This document shows, one piece after another, positions 24,779-34,006 of a DNA stretch of 35,053 bases. Location of the stretch: contig VRUK01000057.1 of NCBI GenBank assembly GCA_019456195.1, forward strand, positions 1 to 35,053, given 5' to 3'. Numbering within the stretch: position 1 is the stretch's first letter; each line of letters begins with the position of its first letter. The stretch is from Planctomycetota bacterium (GTDB taxonomy: Bacteria > Planctomycetota > Phycisphaerae > Sedimentisphaerales > Anaerobacaceae). The notes beneath the pieces were generated by a model. It was not told the origin of the DNA. It made no database searches and saw nothing but the letters and a program-made list of their open reading frames with translations. The position numbers and the translations under genes were made by a program.

Positions 24779-26290
24779 ATGATTTGGAAGATTGCAAAAA
24801 AGGAGTTCTTACTGAACATGATGACGTTCAAGTTTGCGGTGGGGACAATAGTTTGTGTTGTTCTGATGGCCGTCTTTATGCCAATTCTGGCAAAGGACTA
24901 CGAGGAGAGACTCAAAACTTATAACGGTAACGTTGCCCGTAACGAAGCCGAACTGCGGAAGGTCAGGGTCTATAAGAATATTACACCCACCATATTTCGG
25001 TCACCATCAGTGCTGTCAGTATTCAGCGCAGGATTAGAGAAGCAATTGGGTGATTCTGCCAAAATTGAACTGGGGACTATTCCTGAAATAGATGCCGCTC
25101 CAACTGGGGATAATCACTACCTTTCCATCTTTCCGGTTCTTGACGCATCCCTCGTTCTTAAAATCGTGCTGAGTCTCCTGGCAATCCTTGTAGCTTATGA
25201 TACCGTATCGGGTGAGAAGGAGCGTGGGACGTTGAGGCTGATACTGGCAAACAGAACGGCCCGCCATGAGGTGCTACTGGGCAAGTTCCTGGCGGGTCTG
25301 TTGACCTTAATTATTCCTATCACAAGCGCATTTATTGTCGGGCTTTTAATGCTTCAGTTGTACCCTATGGTTAGTTTGTCCGGAGCAGATTGGATACGTG
25401 TCGGGCTGATGTACCTTGCCTCGTTAATATTTATCTCAGCAATGTATAACATCGGCCTGCTGTTCTCCTGCCTGATGCGCAGAGCCAGCATTTCCCTGGT
25501 GCTTGGCTTGTTCTTTTGGGTCGTGTGTGTTGTTGTGATTCCAAACGGCAGTGTTTACGTGGCAACCCGAATTCGACCGCTTGAGTCAAGGGAAAAGACA
25601 GATGGGCAAGTCGCGCTGATCAGAAGGGAACTTAATACAGAAGCAAGGAGCCAGGCCATGCAAATATATGAAACGCAATCTTATCAGCATATGTCTGAGA
25701 ATGACGTTCCAGGTGCTTTCGGACATTTTTATGTCGGAGGATGCAGCAAAGATTTCTTTGAATTTTGGCAAAAAGCATATCCCGTCACGGAACCGCTTAG
25801 AATCAAATATGCCGACAAAATCTGGGAGGTGGAACACGGTTATCTCAAGACCGTATGGAAGCAGAGATACTTTGCTGATAACCTTTCACGAATCTCGCCG
25901 ATATTCTCGTACGAAAATGTCATGTCTATTCTGGCAGGGACGGACTTGACCGGTTTTCAATACTTTACGGGCAGGGCGAAGGCATACAGAAGCCAAATCA
26001 TAGAGCACATCCGTTCCAAAACTAACAACTTCTCTTCTCCGTCCTATTTCACAACGTGCAGCAGAGAAGATGTACTGGAATACGATAAGGATTGGGGAGG
26101 TAAGAGTGCAAGGGATGCAGAAAATCCACCTTCGCTCCTTAACTTGCAGGATTTCCCACGGTTTGTTCACCGGCTTGATCTGGCAGAGAGCGTGCGGAGG
26201 GTGATTCCGGATTTGGCTCTGTTGATCTTTGCAAACGTTTTGTTTTTCGCTTTGTCTTTTGTGGCGTTTGTCAAGTACGACGTGCGCTAA
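24779..26290 (+). CDS. ABC-2 type permease, A type, copy 3
   Basis: The 503-residue product begins 19 bp after the B-type gene. It is closely similar to copy 2 from MIWKIAKKEFLLNMMTFKFAVGTIVC through the extracytoplasmic domain, TM2 with YDTVSGEKERGTLRLIL and TM3-TM5 (LYPMVSLSGADWIRVGLMYLASL). The second soluble domain (about residues 263-480) is much more divergent, which suggests that domain sets specificity while the membrane core is conserved. It ends FVKYDVR. Its length and all membrane helices are intact. Confidence 0.9.
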   Translation: MIWKIAKKEFLLNMMTFKFAVGTIVCVVLMAVFMPILAKDYEERLKTYNGNVARNEAELRKVRVYKNITPTIFRSPSVLSVFSAGLEKQLGDSAKIELGTIPEIDAAPTGDNHYLSIFPVLDASLVLKIVLSLLAILVAYDTVSGEKERGTLRLILANRTARHEVLLGKFLAGLLTLIIPITSAFIVGLLMLQLYPMVSLSGADWIRVGLMYLASLIFISAMYNIGLLFSCLMRRASISLVLGLFFWVVCVVVIPNGSVYVATRIRPLESREKTDGQVALIRRELNTEARSQAMQIYETQSYQHMSENDVPGAFGHFYVGGCSKDFFEFWQKAYPVTEPLRIKYADKIWEVEHGYLKTVWKQRYFADNLSRISPIFSYENVMSILAGTDLTGFQYFTGRAKAYRSQIIEHIRSKTNNFSSPSYFTTCSREDVLEYDKDWGGKSARDAENPPSLLNLQDFPRFVHRLDLAESVRRVIPDLALLIFANVLFFALSFVAFVKYDVR

Positions 26291-26346
26291 CGCCAACATA
26301 AAATTGATTGAACCATCATTCGGATGTGACATTGGAGATTAGACAT

Positions 26347-27765
26347 ATGATTCGCCTTATCATATTCAAGGAAATTCTAGAGAACTTGTTGAGTTTGCGT
26401 TTTGTCTTGTCGCTTGTTTTGGTGATATCACTTTTCGCAGCCAGTGGGTTTGTGTTCGTGGGTAAATATACCGACCAATCAGCAGACTACTGGAGAGAGA
26501 CCAATAAGAACCTTGCTGCTTTGAGAGAACGCGCAGGTGCCCTTTATGAGGTGGCATTTTATGAACAGACAGTCTGGCGAAAGCCGAAGCTGCTTTCTCT
26601 TTGTGCGGAAGGATTCGAGAAAACCCTTCCTAACTACTTCAGGTTTAATGTTTTCACTGCTGACTTGCCGGGGGTAAAGGGCCGAGGTAATTTCGCGCTT
26701 TCTCATTTCAGCGATATCGACTGGGTGTTCATCATTTCTGCGGTTCTAAGTTTTGTTGCACTGGTTCTCACCTACGACAGCATGTGTGGCGAGAAAGAAG
26801 CAGGCACGTTGCGCCTGATGCTGGCAAATGTGACCCCAAGGTATAAAGTTCTTCTGGGCAAGTATTTTGGCGCCATGTTCACATTGACCATACCCCTGAT
26901 GGTAGGATTGCTCGTGAGCCTGATTATCGTGATTCCCTCCAAAGATGTGAGCATCGATGCTGCCGCATGGTTGAAGATTCTCACGATTACATTTCTGTCT
27001 CTACTGTATATTTCCATATTTGTATTTCTCGGGATGTTTGTTTCCAGCAGGACCGCTCATCCCCCCAATGCCATGGTGCTGCTCTTAGTGGTGTGGGTTG
27101 TGCTTGTTATCCTGCTGCCAAGTGGCGGTAGGATATTTGCAGACATATCCTCCCGAAGTCCCACACAGGTAGAACTGGAAAGGCGGTTGGCGGAGGTAGG
27201 AGCGCAGATTTGGGAAAATGCCGACAAATTCGGTAAGAACGCAGGCTACATGTCTCCTGATCCGAATGATCCTGGTAATAATCCACCTGCACGAGCCCGG
27301 CTCAAAACGGCGCAGACAAACACCGCAAATCAGGTTCGCGATGACCACCATAGCCGACTATTGGCCCAGGCACTGGCTGGACGGAATTTTACGAGTATCT
27401 CCCCCGTTGCGATATATACGCAAGCATCCCAGGTCATCGCGGGAACAGGGATTAACCGCTGTTCAGATATCTATCGACAAATCAAAGAATACCAGCTTGT
27501 TCTGAAAGAACATGTACGTAGCAAGGATTTAGAAGATCCTGACAGCCTTCACCTTGTGAATCCGGAATTGTCAACCGCACGCAGTTGGAAAACTATCTCA
27601 CATAAAGCGGTTGATTTTAACACTGTACCGAAATTTCAGGAGCGCGACCTTGCGCTTGACCAATCTCTGAAATTAGTCATCTGGGATATTGGGCTATTGG
27701 TACTATTCAACCTGGTCTTCTTTGCGGCATCTTTTGTGTCATTTTTGCGGTACGACGTAAGGTAA
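26347..27765 (+). CDS. ABC-2 type permease, B type, copy 3
   Basis: The start is placed at ATG 26347, not the in-frame ATG at 26308. It aligns with the start of the other B copies (MIRLIIFKEILENLLSLRF) and has TTGGAG upstream. The product has 472 residues. The coupling segment is YDSMCGEKEAGTLRLML, the last soluble domain includes IYRQIKEYQLVLKEHVRSKD, and the protein ends FLRYDVR. Trp in VWRKPK is the residue changed to TGA in the decayed first copy. It pairs with the A copy 56 bp upstream and is intact. Confidence 0.9.
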   Translation: MIRLIIFKEILENLLSLRFVLSLVLVISLFAASGFVFVGKYTDQSADYWRETNKNLAALRERAGALYEVAFYEQTVWRKPKLLSLCAEGFEKTLPNYFRFNVFTADLPGVKGRGNFALSHFSDIDWVFIISAVLSFVALVLTYDSMCGEKEAGTLRLMLANVTPRYKVLLGKYFGAMFTLTIPLMVGLLVSLIIVIPSKDVSIDAAAWLKILTITFLSLLYISIFVFLGMFVSSRTAHPPNAMVLLLVVWVVLVILLPSGGRIFADISSRSPTQVELERRLAEVGAQIWENADKFGKNAGYMSPDPNDPGNNPPARARLKTAQTNTANQVRDDHHSRLLAQALAGRNFTSISPVAIYTQASQVIAGTGINRCSDIYRQIKEYQLVLKEHVRSKDLEDPDSLHLVNPELSTARSWKTISHKAVDFNTVPKFQERDLALDQSLKLVIWDIGLLVLFNLVFFAASFVSFLRYDVR

Positions 27766-27849
27766 TAAGGAAATACGAAATCGAAACAAATTCAAATCCC
27801 CGTGAGCCGGAAATATGCAAAATTTAAAAAGAAAGAGAGTAAAATCGAA

Positions 27850-29406
27850 ATGAGGCAAACATACAGAATGTTATTTCTGACAGCTATCGTATTTGGCTGG
27901 CTCCAGTTGGGGCAGAGTGATGTTTTTGCGGCTAAAAAGCTCGCGCCTTCACTTATTCAGGTTGAGCAGCGTCTTGAAGAGGAAACTAAAACGGGTCCTT
28001 CTGAGCCTAATTCCATCATATACTTAAGAGCTGTTGGAGAACGGCCGGCTCGAAGTATATCACCCAGACAGATGAAAGCTAAACGCACTCTGACCCTCGA
28101 AGAATGCCTGCAATCAGCCTTCATCAGCAGTAATGAAATCAAGCAGGTACGCCAGCAAATACTTGTTGTCGGAGGAAGTAAACTGATAAACAATTCAAGG
28201 TTTTTGCCAACCATTGAGTTGATCAGCCAATACGAGCACTTTAGAAACTTTCAATCTGGGAATGTTACTGATGATACCCATACCATAAGTGCAAAGATAA
28301 GCCAGCGGATTCTTGAATATGGCAAAGACCACCCACTCGATTTGAGCCTTCGTACCGAGCAGCGTAACGCGTTGTTCAATTACGAAAATCAGATTGCCAG
28401 TATATTTTCACAGGTTCGCAGTGCATTCTTTTTTATAAAGCTAAAGGAACAACAGATTGCCACCCGCAACGAATTATTTGAGCAATTCGAAAAACAGTAT
28501 GAAATAAAAAAACAAAGGATGGAGGCAGGCAACCTAAGTGTCAAAATGGAGGTTTTAACGGCCAGATTGAACATGCTCAACGAAGAGAGAGAGAGAAATG
28601 CTCTAAAGCGTGAAAGATTCAATCGTAAGATGGAGTTGTTGCGATTGATTGGCTTGCCTGTCGGAGCCGACCAGGTGGAATTTGAAGGTCAAATGGATAG
28701 TTTCGGTCTTGGTGATTTTGATATAGAAGGAATGATTTGTCTTGCCCTTGCCCAGAGCAGTGATGTGGCATTAGTCGAAGCCATTTTAACCGAGCAGCAA
28801 AGATTGCTGGACCAATTACGTTTTGAATATACACCGGACCTGCGCATCAGTGGAGGCTATCAGGCAGAAAACGGCAAAATTGGCGCAGACCTTGTTAATG
28901 AAGATGATACATGGGGCCTGGATATATTCGGCCAGCCGAAGGTACCGGGATTAAAAGAAAAAAATACACAAAACCTCGGTTTATTCGGCAATGAAATATC
29001 TTTAAGCGGGCCCGATCCCGGCTGGTTCGCAGGCTTGCAATTAAGAATACCAATTATCGAAGGCAGGGCGCGTGAAGGAAGAAGAATCGAGGCCAGAGCC
29101 ATACTCACCAGCCTTAAAGCCGCCCTCGAAGATCGAAAGGACCGCATTGAACTGGCAGTGCGACAAAATTATAAGTTTCTAACGGAGCAGGAATTCCAGG
29201 TTACACTGGCCAAGACCAATGTAGATATTGAGAATGAACGCTTCATAATAAAAACAGAACTACGAGATGTCGGCCAAATCACCGATGATGAGCTTGAAAC
29301 CTTTCGTGGGAAGTTCTTTGCCGCTCAAGAAGAATTATTCAGGCAGCAGGAAGAGATGATAAGACGTCAGGAAAATCTGCGCTTAGCGATACGTTATTTT
29401 AAGTAA
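27850..29406 (+). CDS. TolC-family outer-membrane efflux protein
   Basis: The ATG at 27850 is preferred to the GTG at 27802 because it begins a typical signal peptide (MRQTYRMLFLTAIVFGWLQ, cleavage near VFAA). The mature protein of about 490 residues has the OEP pattern. LTLEECLQSAFISSNEIKQVRQQI opens the first repeat with long helices (FFIKLKEQQIATRNELFEQF). A second repeat follows (GMICLALAQSSDVALVEAIL, YTPDLRISGGYQ, GWFAGLQLRIPIIEG, then long helices to the end). Such proteins form trimeric beta-barrel/alpha-helical tunnels across the outer membrane and periplasm. Its place inside the permease operon implies that the substrate is taken through the outer membrane or that the pump is coupled to it. 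There is no lipobox Cys. Confidence 0.88.
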   Translation: MRQTYRMLFLTAIVFGWLQLGQSDVFAAKKLAPSLIQVEQRLEEETKTGPSEPNSIIYLRAVGERPARSISPRQMKAKRTLTLEECLQSAFISSNEIKQVRQQILVVGGSKLINNSRFLPTIELISQYEHFRNFQSGNVTDDTHTISAKISQRILEYGKDHPLDLSLRTEQRNALFNYENQIASIFSQVRSAFFFIKLKEQQIATRNELFEQFEKQYEIKKQRMEAGNLSVKMEVLTARLNMLNEERERNALKRERFNRKMELLRLIGLPVGADQVEFEGQMDSFGLGDFDIEGMICLALAQSSDVALVEAILTEQQRLLDQLRFEYTPDLRISGGYQAENGKIGADLVNEDDTWGLDIFGQPKVPGLKEKNTQNLGLFGNEISLSGPDPGWFAGLQLRIPIIEGRAREGRRIEARAILTSLKAALEDRKDRIELAVRQNYKFLTEQEFQVTLAKTNVDIENERFIIKTELRDVGQITDDELETFRGKFFAAQEELFRQQEEMIRRQENLRLAIRYFK

Positions 29407-29419
29407 GGAGTTATTTGAA

Positions 29420-31027
29420 ATGAGCAATACCCATAAATTCAGATATGTGTTACTGGTAATATTTATATTATTATTGACCGGTTCAGCATACTCACAACGG
29501 GAACAATCTGAGACACCAACCAAAGAAACAGAAGAAAAAACCATGACACGAACACAACTGTTGAATGAACTCAGCCTCAGAGCAGCCCTGGTTGACCTGG
29601 AAACCGCTAATGAAGCCCACGATCGCTACGAAAGCCAGTACAAAGCCTCTTTAGAGTTTTTCAAAAAAAGTTACATTTCCCAAAAGGAGCTTGATGATGC
29701 CTTATCAGCCTATACCCGTGCCCAGCAGCTACTGAAGCAGGCTGAAATCCAACTCGAACAAACTAAGTTAAGTTTTCTTGCAAACGCGACACATATTACC
29801 ATTATGGAAGCCAAGAAGTACTACGATAGTGAAGGCAAGCGAATGCTCGGCCTGGTTCTCAAGAACACATCCAATCTGGCGCTGGCTGAATCAGCACTGG
29901 GTTTGAATGAAAGTCAAAGTGAATCACAATTACAATCAGAATGGCAAAATCCCGAGCAGATACAGGCCTTGCTCGATATCGAGAATATCATCGTTTCTAT
30001 TGTCAATAATACCACCAGTATAGGCAAACCTTATGAACTGATAATACCCATATTGCCTTACGACAGGGAAAAAAAGCTTACTTTCATACTGTTGACCGAT
30101 GTCCAGGAGGCAGGTGTAAAACTACAATACCTGGACCAAAATGTAATAGAAAGGATTTTCCTTGAAAAAGAGTCCCTCCAGGAGAAACCAACCGCTGTAG
30201 CATCGCAGTTTTCAGTGGAAGGCCAGCTCGGTACGGACATCAGTTTTGACCTGGTCCTGGAAATGCTGGTGACGTCTGAAAATAACTTTTCATTGGTGGT
30301 CACCAATATGCTGCCACAAATCAACTGTTCTTTCGTCGAAGGCGGTTCTCGTATTACAAGTGTTCGCTTTTCAGAAGAAGTCAGCAAACACAATCTGATT
30401 CTGCGCGTTTCAATCCCACAAAAGCTCGATGTTAGTATGATCGACAAAAAAATAGACTTTCAGGCGTGGATAGCCACATCGGCTCAGCTTGAGAAAATCA
30501 ACAAGCTCAAACGCCAATATGCAGCCAGTACAATCTCGGCAAATGAACTCGATGCAATCGAGGCTGCACGGGTAGACCTTACCCTTATCCCTAAGGGAAC
30601 CGGTCGGCTGGAGATTCTCATAAACAATCTTTTTGTGGAAATAAAACCCCAGCAGGATGTCAATATCAGGGCCGACCTGCATAATGACGGAACTCTTACA
30701 TTATTCAATATTATTCCGGAGATATCGCCGCCTTTAGGCTGGGAAGCCCAAGTGGAACCTAAAAACATCGAACAGCTATTACCTAACGAAAAACAACAGA
30801 TAGAAATCCACTTGCAACCTGGAACAGATGTCGGAGTAGGCGAATACGAGGCCCAGATCGAGGCCCGAGGCCAATCAGGCAGCGAGGTAATAGAAGCCCT
30901 CGAAAGACGACTAAAAGTAAAGATAAGTGCCCACACGAACATTATGGCCACGTTACTGTTAGTTGGCGGTCTGGTAATTTTAATCGTTGGGATAGTGGTC
31001 TTTGGAGTGAAGCTCAGTAGAAGATAA
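29420..31027 (+). CDS. Membrane-anchored periplasmic protein with coiled coil and NEW3-like domain (possible periplasmic adaptor)
   Basis: The 535-residue product starts 13 bp after the TolC-like gene. Residues 8-26 form a signal peptide (YVLLVIFILLLTGSAYS). About 45-125 form a two-helix coiled coil (SLRAALVDLETANEAHDRYE, SYISQKELDDALSAYTRAQQLL) that strongly resembles the hairpin of HlyD/MacA-type membrane fusion proteins. The middle contains beta-rich segments (VSIVNNTTSIGKPYELIIPI). About 415-500 resembles the NPCBM-associated NEW3 fold (DLHNDGTLTLFNIIPEISPP, LLPNEKQQIEIHLQPG). A single C-terminal helix (ATLLLVGGLVILIVGIVVFG) anchors it in the inner membrane. NEW3 proteins with a C-terminal anchor (COG1470-like) often accompany ABC-2 transporters. 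The adaptor role linking permeases to TolC is inferred. No lipoyl-like half motifs are evident. Confidence 0.65.
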   Translation: MSNTHKFRYVLLVIFILLLTGSAYSQREQSETPTKETEEKTMTRTQLLNELSLRAALVDLETANEAHDRYESQYKASLEFFKKSYISQKELDDALSAYTRAQQLLKQAEIQLEQTKLSFLANATHITIMEAKKYYDSEGKRMLGLVLKNTSNLALAESALGLNESQSESQLQSEWQNPEQIQALLDIENIIVSIVNNTTSIGKPYELIIPILPYDREKKLTFILLTDVQEAGVKLQYLDQNVIERIFLEKESLQEKPTAVASQFSVEGQLGTDISFDLVLEMLVTSENNFSLVVTNMLPQINCSFVEGGSRITSVRFSEEVSKHNLILRVSIPQKLDVSMIDKKIDFQAWIATSAQLEKINKLKRQYAASTISANELDAIEAARVDLTLIPKGTGRLEILINNLFVEIKPQQDVNIRADLHNDGTLTLFNIIPEISPPLGWEAQVEPKNIEQLLPNEKQQIEIHLQPGTDVGVGEYEAQIEARGQSGSEVIEALERRLKVKISAHTNIMATLLLVGGLVILIVGIVVFGVKLSRR

Positions 31028-31177
31028 AAGGAATAGAGCGGTAATTTGTGAAATGAACCATCCTGCAGCAAGCTGCTGGGTATGTAAGAATTTCAATAAG
31101 GAAAAAAACATTGTGTTTTACCTTGTGACAAGCCACAGGGAGTTATCGAGTTAGGAAAGTTGTAGGAAGGAAAGACC

Positions 31178-32437
31178 ATGCTTAAGTCAATAATCAGAAA
31201 AGAGATACTTAATAACTTTTTCAGTTATAAGTTTTCGATAATATTTATTCTTTCGTCAATATTGATTCTCGTCAGCATATTTGTTATGTACCGTGATTAC
31301 TGTTTAGCCATGGAAAATCATGACATCTTGCGGAAGGAATCCGGTGACAGTGTTGAAGTTATTCCGCCAACACCATTGGGTATTTTCGCAAAGGGCCTGG
31401 ATGAGAATCTGAGCCGCTCCTGGGAATTACAGGGTGTTGGAGTCGAGATCAGCAGCGAAAAACAGAAGTCGTTGAACAATCTTTTCAAGCTTTTTACAGC
31501 GCCGGACCTGCTGTATATCATCAAGGTCATACTGTCTCTTTGCGCTATGCTGTTTGCCTTCGATATGGTTTCCGGCGAAAAAGAGACAGGAACACTGCGT
31601 CAATCGCTGAGCAACAGCCTGAAAAGGCCGATTCTGATTTTTGGCAAATGGATCGGCGGATTTATTAGCTTTATCCTGCCATTCTTCATGGCTGTACTTT
31701 TAGGCATAATTTTCGTGACCCTATCGCCTATGGTAGATATGAACGCCGAGGATTGGGCAAAGCTGGGGCTGTTCCTCTTAAGCAGTGTGATCTATTTAAC
31801 CGTTTTCTTCTCCCTGGGACTATTAATTTCGTGCCTTACACATTGTTCTTCCACATCGCTGGTTATTTCTTTGTTTGTCTGGACTATTCTTGTATTTCTC
31901 ATCCCGAATCTTGGTAATATTCTGGCCCGTCAATTTGTCCGGATTCCGACGGCTCAGCAGCTTGAGCTAAAACGTCAACAAATCATGAGTAGGGCGCGTT
32001 TTGAGTACAAACGGATTCCTAAAACTCGACCCGATTTCGAAAAGCTTCAGATTGCACTTATATTCCGCGCTAAAACAGAAGGCGATAAATTAGACGAAGA
32101 TTATCGCAACCGCTTCAATAGACTGGTAAAAGCATCTCAGAACATCACCCGATTTTCCCCGGCTGCTGCGTTTACCTTCCTGGCAACCGACATTATGGGA
32201 ACCGGTATGGCAGAAGAACGAAGGTTGAAAAGGGCGGCTCAACAATACAAGGACAACATGAATGAATGGTGGAAGAGGGATGAAAAGGGCAAACGACCAC
32301 TTTTCAATTATCAGCGAAGTTCGGTCAAAGAGATTTTGGGCCAGGGAGGCCTGAGTAATTGTTTAGTTCTCATTTTGCTTAACGTACTGTTCTTCACAGG
32401 GGCGTATGTGGCTTTCCTGAGATATGATGTGCGATAA
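31178..32437 (+). CDS. ABC-2 type permease, C type
   Basis: The 419-residue product starts at an ATG with AGGAAGGA upstream. It has the same plan as the A and B permeases but smaller soluble domains: MLKSIIRKEILNNFFSYKF, TM1 about 18-38, a short extracytoplasmic part with PPTPLGIFAKGLDEN, TM2 into FDMVSGEKETGTLRQSL, TM3-TM5, then a soluble region with long charged helices and the end FLRYDVR. It is clearly divergent from A and B, so it is an older paralogue. It follows a 150-bp gap after the adaptor-like gene that contains a small hairpin-like repeat (CAGCA/TGCTG around 31064-31077) but no obvious promoter. Confidence 0.88.
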   Translation: MLKSIIRKEILNNFFSYKFSIIFILSSILILVSIFVMYRDYCLAMENHDILRKESGDSVEVIPPTPLGIFAKGLDENLSRSWELQGVGVEISSEKQKSLNNLFKLFTAPDLLYIIKVILSLCAMLFAFDMVSGEKETGTLRQSLSNSLKRPILIFGKWIGGFISFILPFFMAVLLGIIFVTLSPMVDMNAEDWAKLGLFLLSSVIYLTVFFSLGLLISCLTHCSSTSLVISLFVWTILVFLIPNLGNILARQFVRIPTAQQLELKRQQIMSRARFEYKRIPKTRPDFEKLQIALIFRAKTEGDKLDEDYRNRFNRLVKASQNITRFSPAAAFTFLATDIMGTGMAEERRLKRAAQQYKDNMNEWWKRDEKGKRPLFNYQRSSVKEILGQGGLSNCLVLILLNVLFFTGAYVAFLRYDVR

Positions 32438-32458
32438 CCTTAATCAAAGGGAAAAACT

Positions 32459-33949
32459 ATGTTAAAAACAATTATTGCAAGAGAGTTTTTGAACAATATC
32501 CTCAATTTGCGGTTTATGATTGGTCTTGTTTTGTGCCTCATTGTCACCGTCGCCTGCATTATGATTTTGGCCCATGATTACCAGCAGGAGATGGCCGATT
32601 ACAACATCAGGGTAAACCTACAGGATGAAATCCTGGATAATTATGCTAACGCTAACCGCCATCGACTTTTAGGGATGCTTCGCCCACAGAAGCCGCCTGA
32701 ACGGTTTCGGCTCCTAATCATTGGCATTCCAGGCGATGAAAATTTGGGGTTTTTTGATGATAATCCGCTACCAATACTCTTTCCTCCTCTGGATTTTCTA
32801 TTTATTGTGACGATTATTATGAGTTTGCTGGCGATTTTATTTTCTCACGATGCCATAGCCGGGGAACGACAGAGCGGTACCCTCAGATTGGTGATATCCA
32901 ATTCCATATCCAGAACAAAGATTCTTTTTGGTAAATTTATCGGGGGCACCATCAGCCTGCTAATCCCGTTTATCCTGGCTCTTCTGGTCGGAGCACTTTA
33001 TATTTCCATAAATCCGTCTATCCAGTGGGATGGTTACGCATGGGCAGAACTTGCCTTATTAACCGCAGCTTCGATTACTTTTATCACCTTGTTTTATCTT
33101 TTGGGGCTTATGGTATCTACGTTTTCCAGGTATTCGGCTACTTCAATTCTGAATTGTCTATTCCTTTGGATATTGCTGATTCTGGTGATTCCCAATGTAT
33201 GCCCCTATATCTCCACCCAGCTTTATAGTATTCCTTCGATTAAACAAACCGAAAGACGGCAAGAAGAAATTAAGATTCATTCTATCAAAGTAGCAGGGGA
33301 ACATATAAAAGAAAGTGCAAAGAAATTGAGAGACAATTATGGCAAACTTTTTTCAGAATTTGAATCAATGAAATTCGGTGGTATTGGTTCCTTTTATATT
33401 TTTGGTAGAGATATTGACCCAAAGTATCAAAAAGCAGCCCAGCAGCGAGCAGAAGCCAACCCAGAATTTAAGGCCATGATGAATGCATTCCGTGAGGAGG
33501 CTAACAAGGCACGGGATGAATCTTTTCGTATCCAAAATGAATCTGGTGATAAACTTCGGGAAGACTTGGGTACAAAAGCTGCTTTGCAAACAAAGCTCGC
33601 AAAGAACCTTGCTTGCATTTCACCTTTTGCGAATTTTGTTTATGTCGCCAGAGATTTGACTGGTACAGGCCTTCGAAGCTTGGATTACTGTGAACAGACT
33701 AAATACAAATTTGAACGGCAATTGAGGTCGTATGCGAGCAAGAAAATAGAAGATGCGAGAGAAAAGAATCCGGCACTTGAGGAAGAGTCTTTGTTAGACG
33801 TTAGCGACCGGCCGCGTTTTGTGTTCAAAGAGGAGGCGTTGAAAGATAAATTAAATGAAATACTGCCTTACTGGGGGATACTCGTTTTGTTTAATGTCGT
33901 GTTTTTTGCGGCGGCGTTTGCAGGGTTCATGAGATATGATGTGCGGTAA
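32459..33949 (+). CDS. ABC-2 type permease, D type
   Basis: The 496-residue product begins 21 bp after the C-type gene. TM1 (FMIGLVLCLIVTVACIMIL) is followed by an extracytoplasmic domain with PERFRLLIIGIPGDENLGFF. TM2 leads into HDAIAGERQSGTLRLVIS, then come TM3-TM5 ending near LLILVIPNVCPYI. The second soluble domain (about 255-465) is rich in charged helices (ERRQEEIKIHSIKVAGEHIK), and the end is FMRYDVR. The acidic residue usual before the coupling motif is kept as His-Asp. Pairing with the C-type protein is suggested by gene order. Confidence 0.88.
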   Translation: MLKTIIAREFLNNILNLRFMIGLVLCLIVTVACIMILAHDYQQEMADYNIRVNLQDEILDNYANANRHRLLGMLRPQKPPERFRLLIIGIPGDENLGFFDDNPLPILFPPLDFLFIVTIIMSLLAILFSHDAIAGERQSGTLRLVISNSISRTKILFGKFIGGTISLLIPFILALLVGALYISINPSIQWDGYAWAELALLTAASITFITLFYLLGLMVSTFSRYSATSILNCLFLWILLILVIPNVCPYISTQLYSIPSIKQTERRQEEIKIHSIKVAGEHIKESAKKLRDNYGKLFSEFESMKFGGIGSFYIFGRDIDPKYQKAAQQRAEANPEFKAMMNAFREEANKARDESFRIQNESGDKLREDLGTKAALQTKLAKNLACISPFANFVYVARDLTGTGLRSLDYCEQTKYKFERQLRSYASKKIEDAREKNPALEEESLLDVSDRPRFVFKEEALKDKLNEILPYWGILVLFNVVFFAAAFAGFMRYDVR

Positions 33950-34006
33950 GAAAAAAACTGTTGAAATCAAAGAATATTAACTTTTAACACGAAAGGATAA
34001 ACAAAA

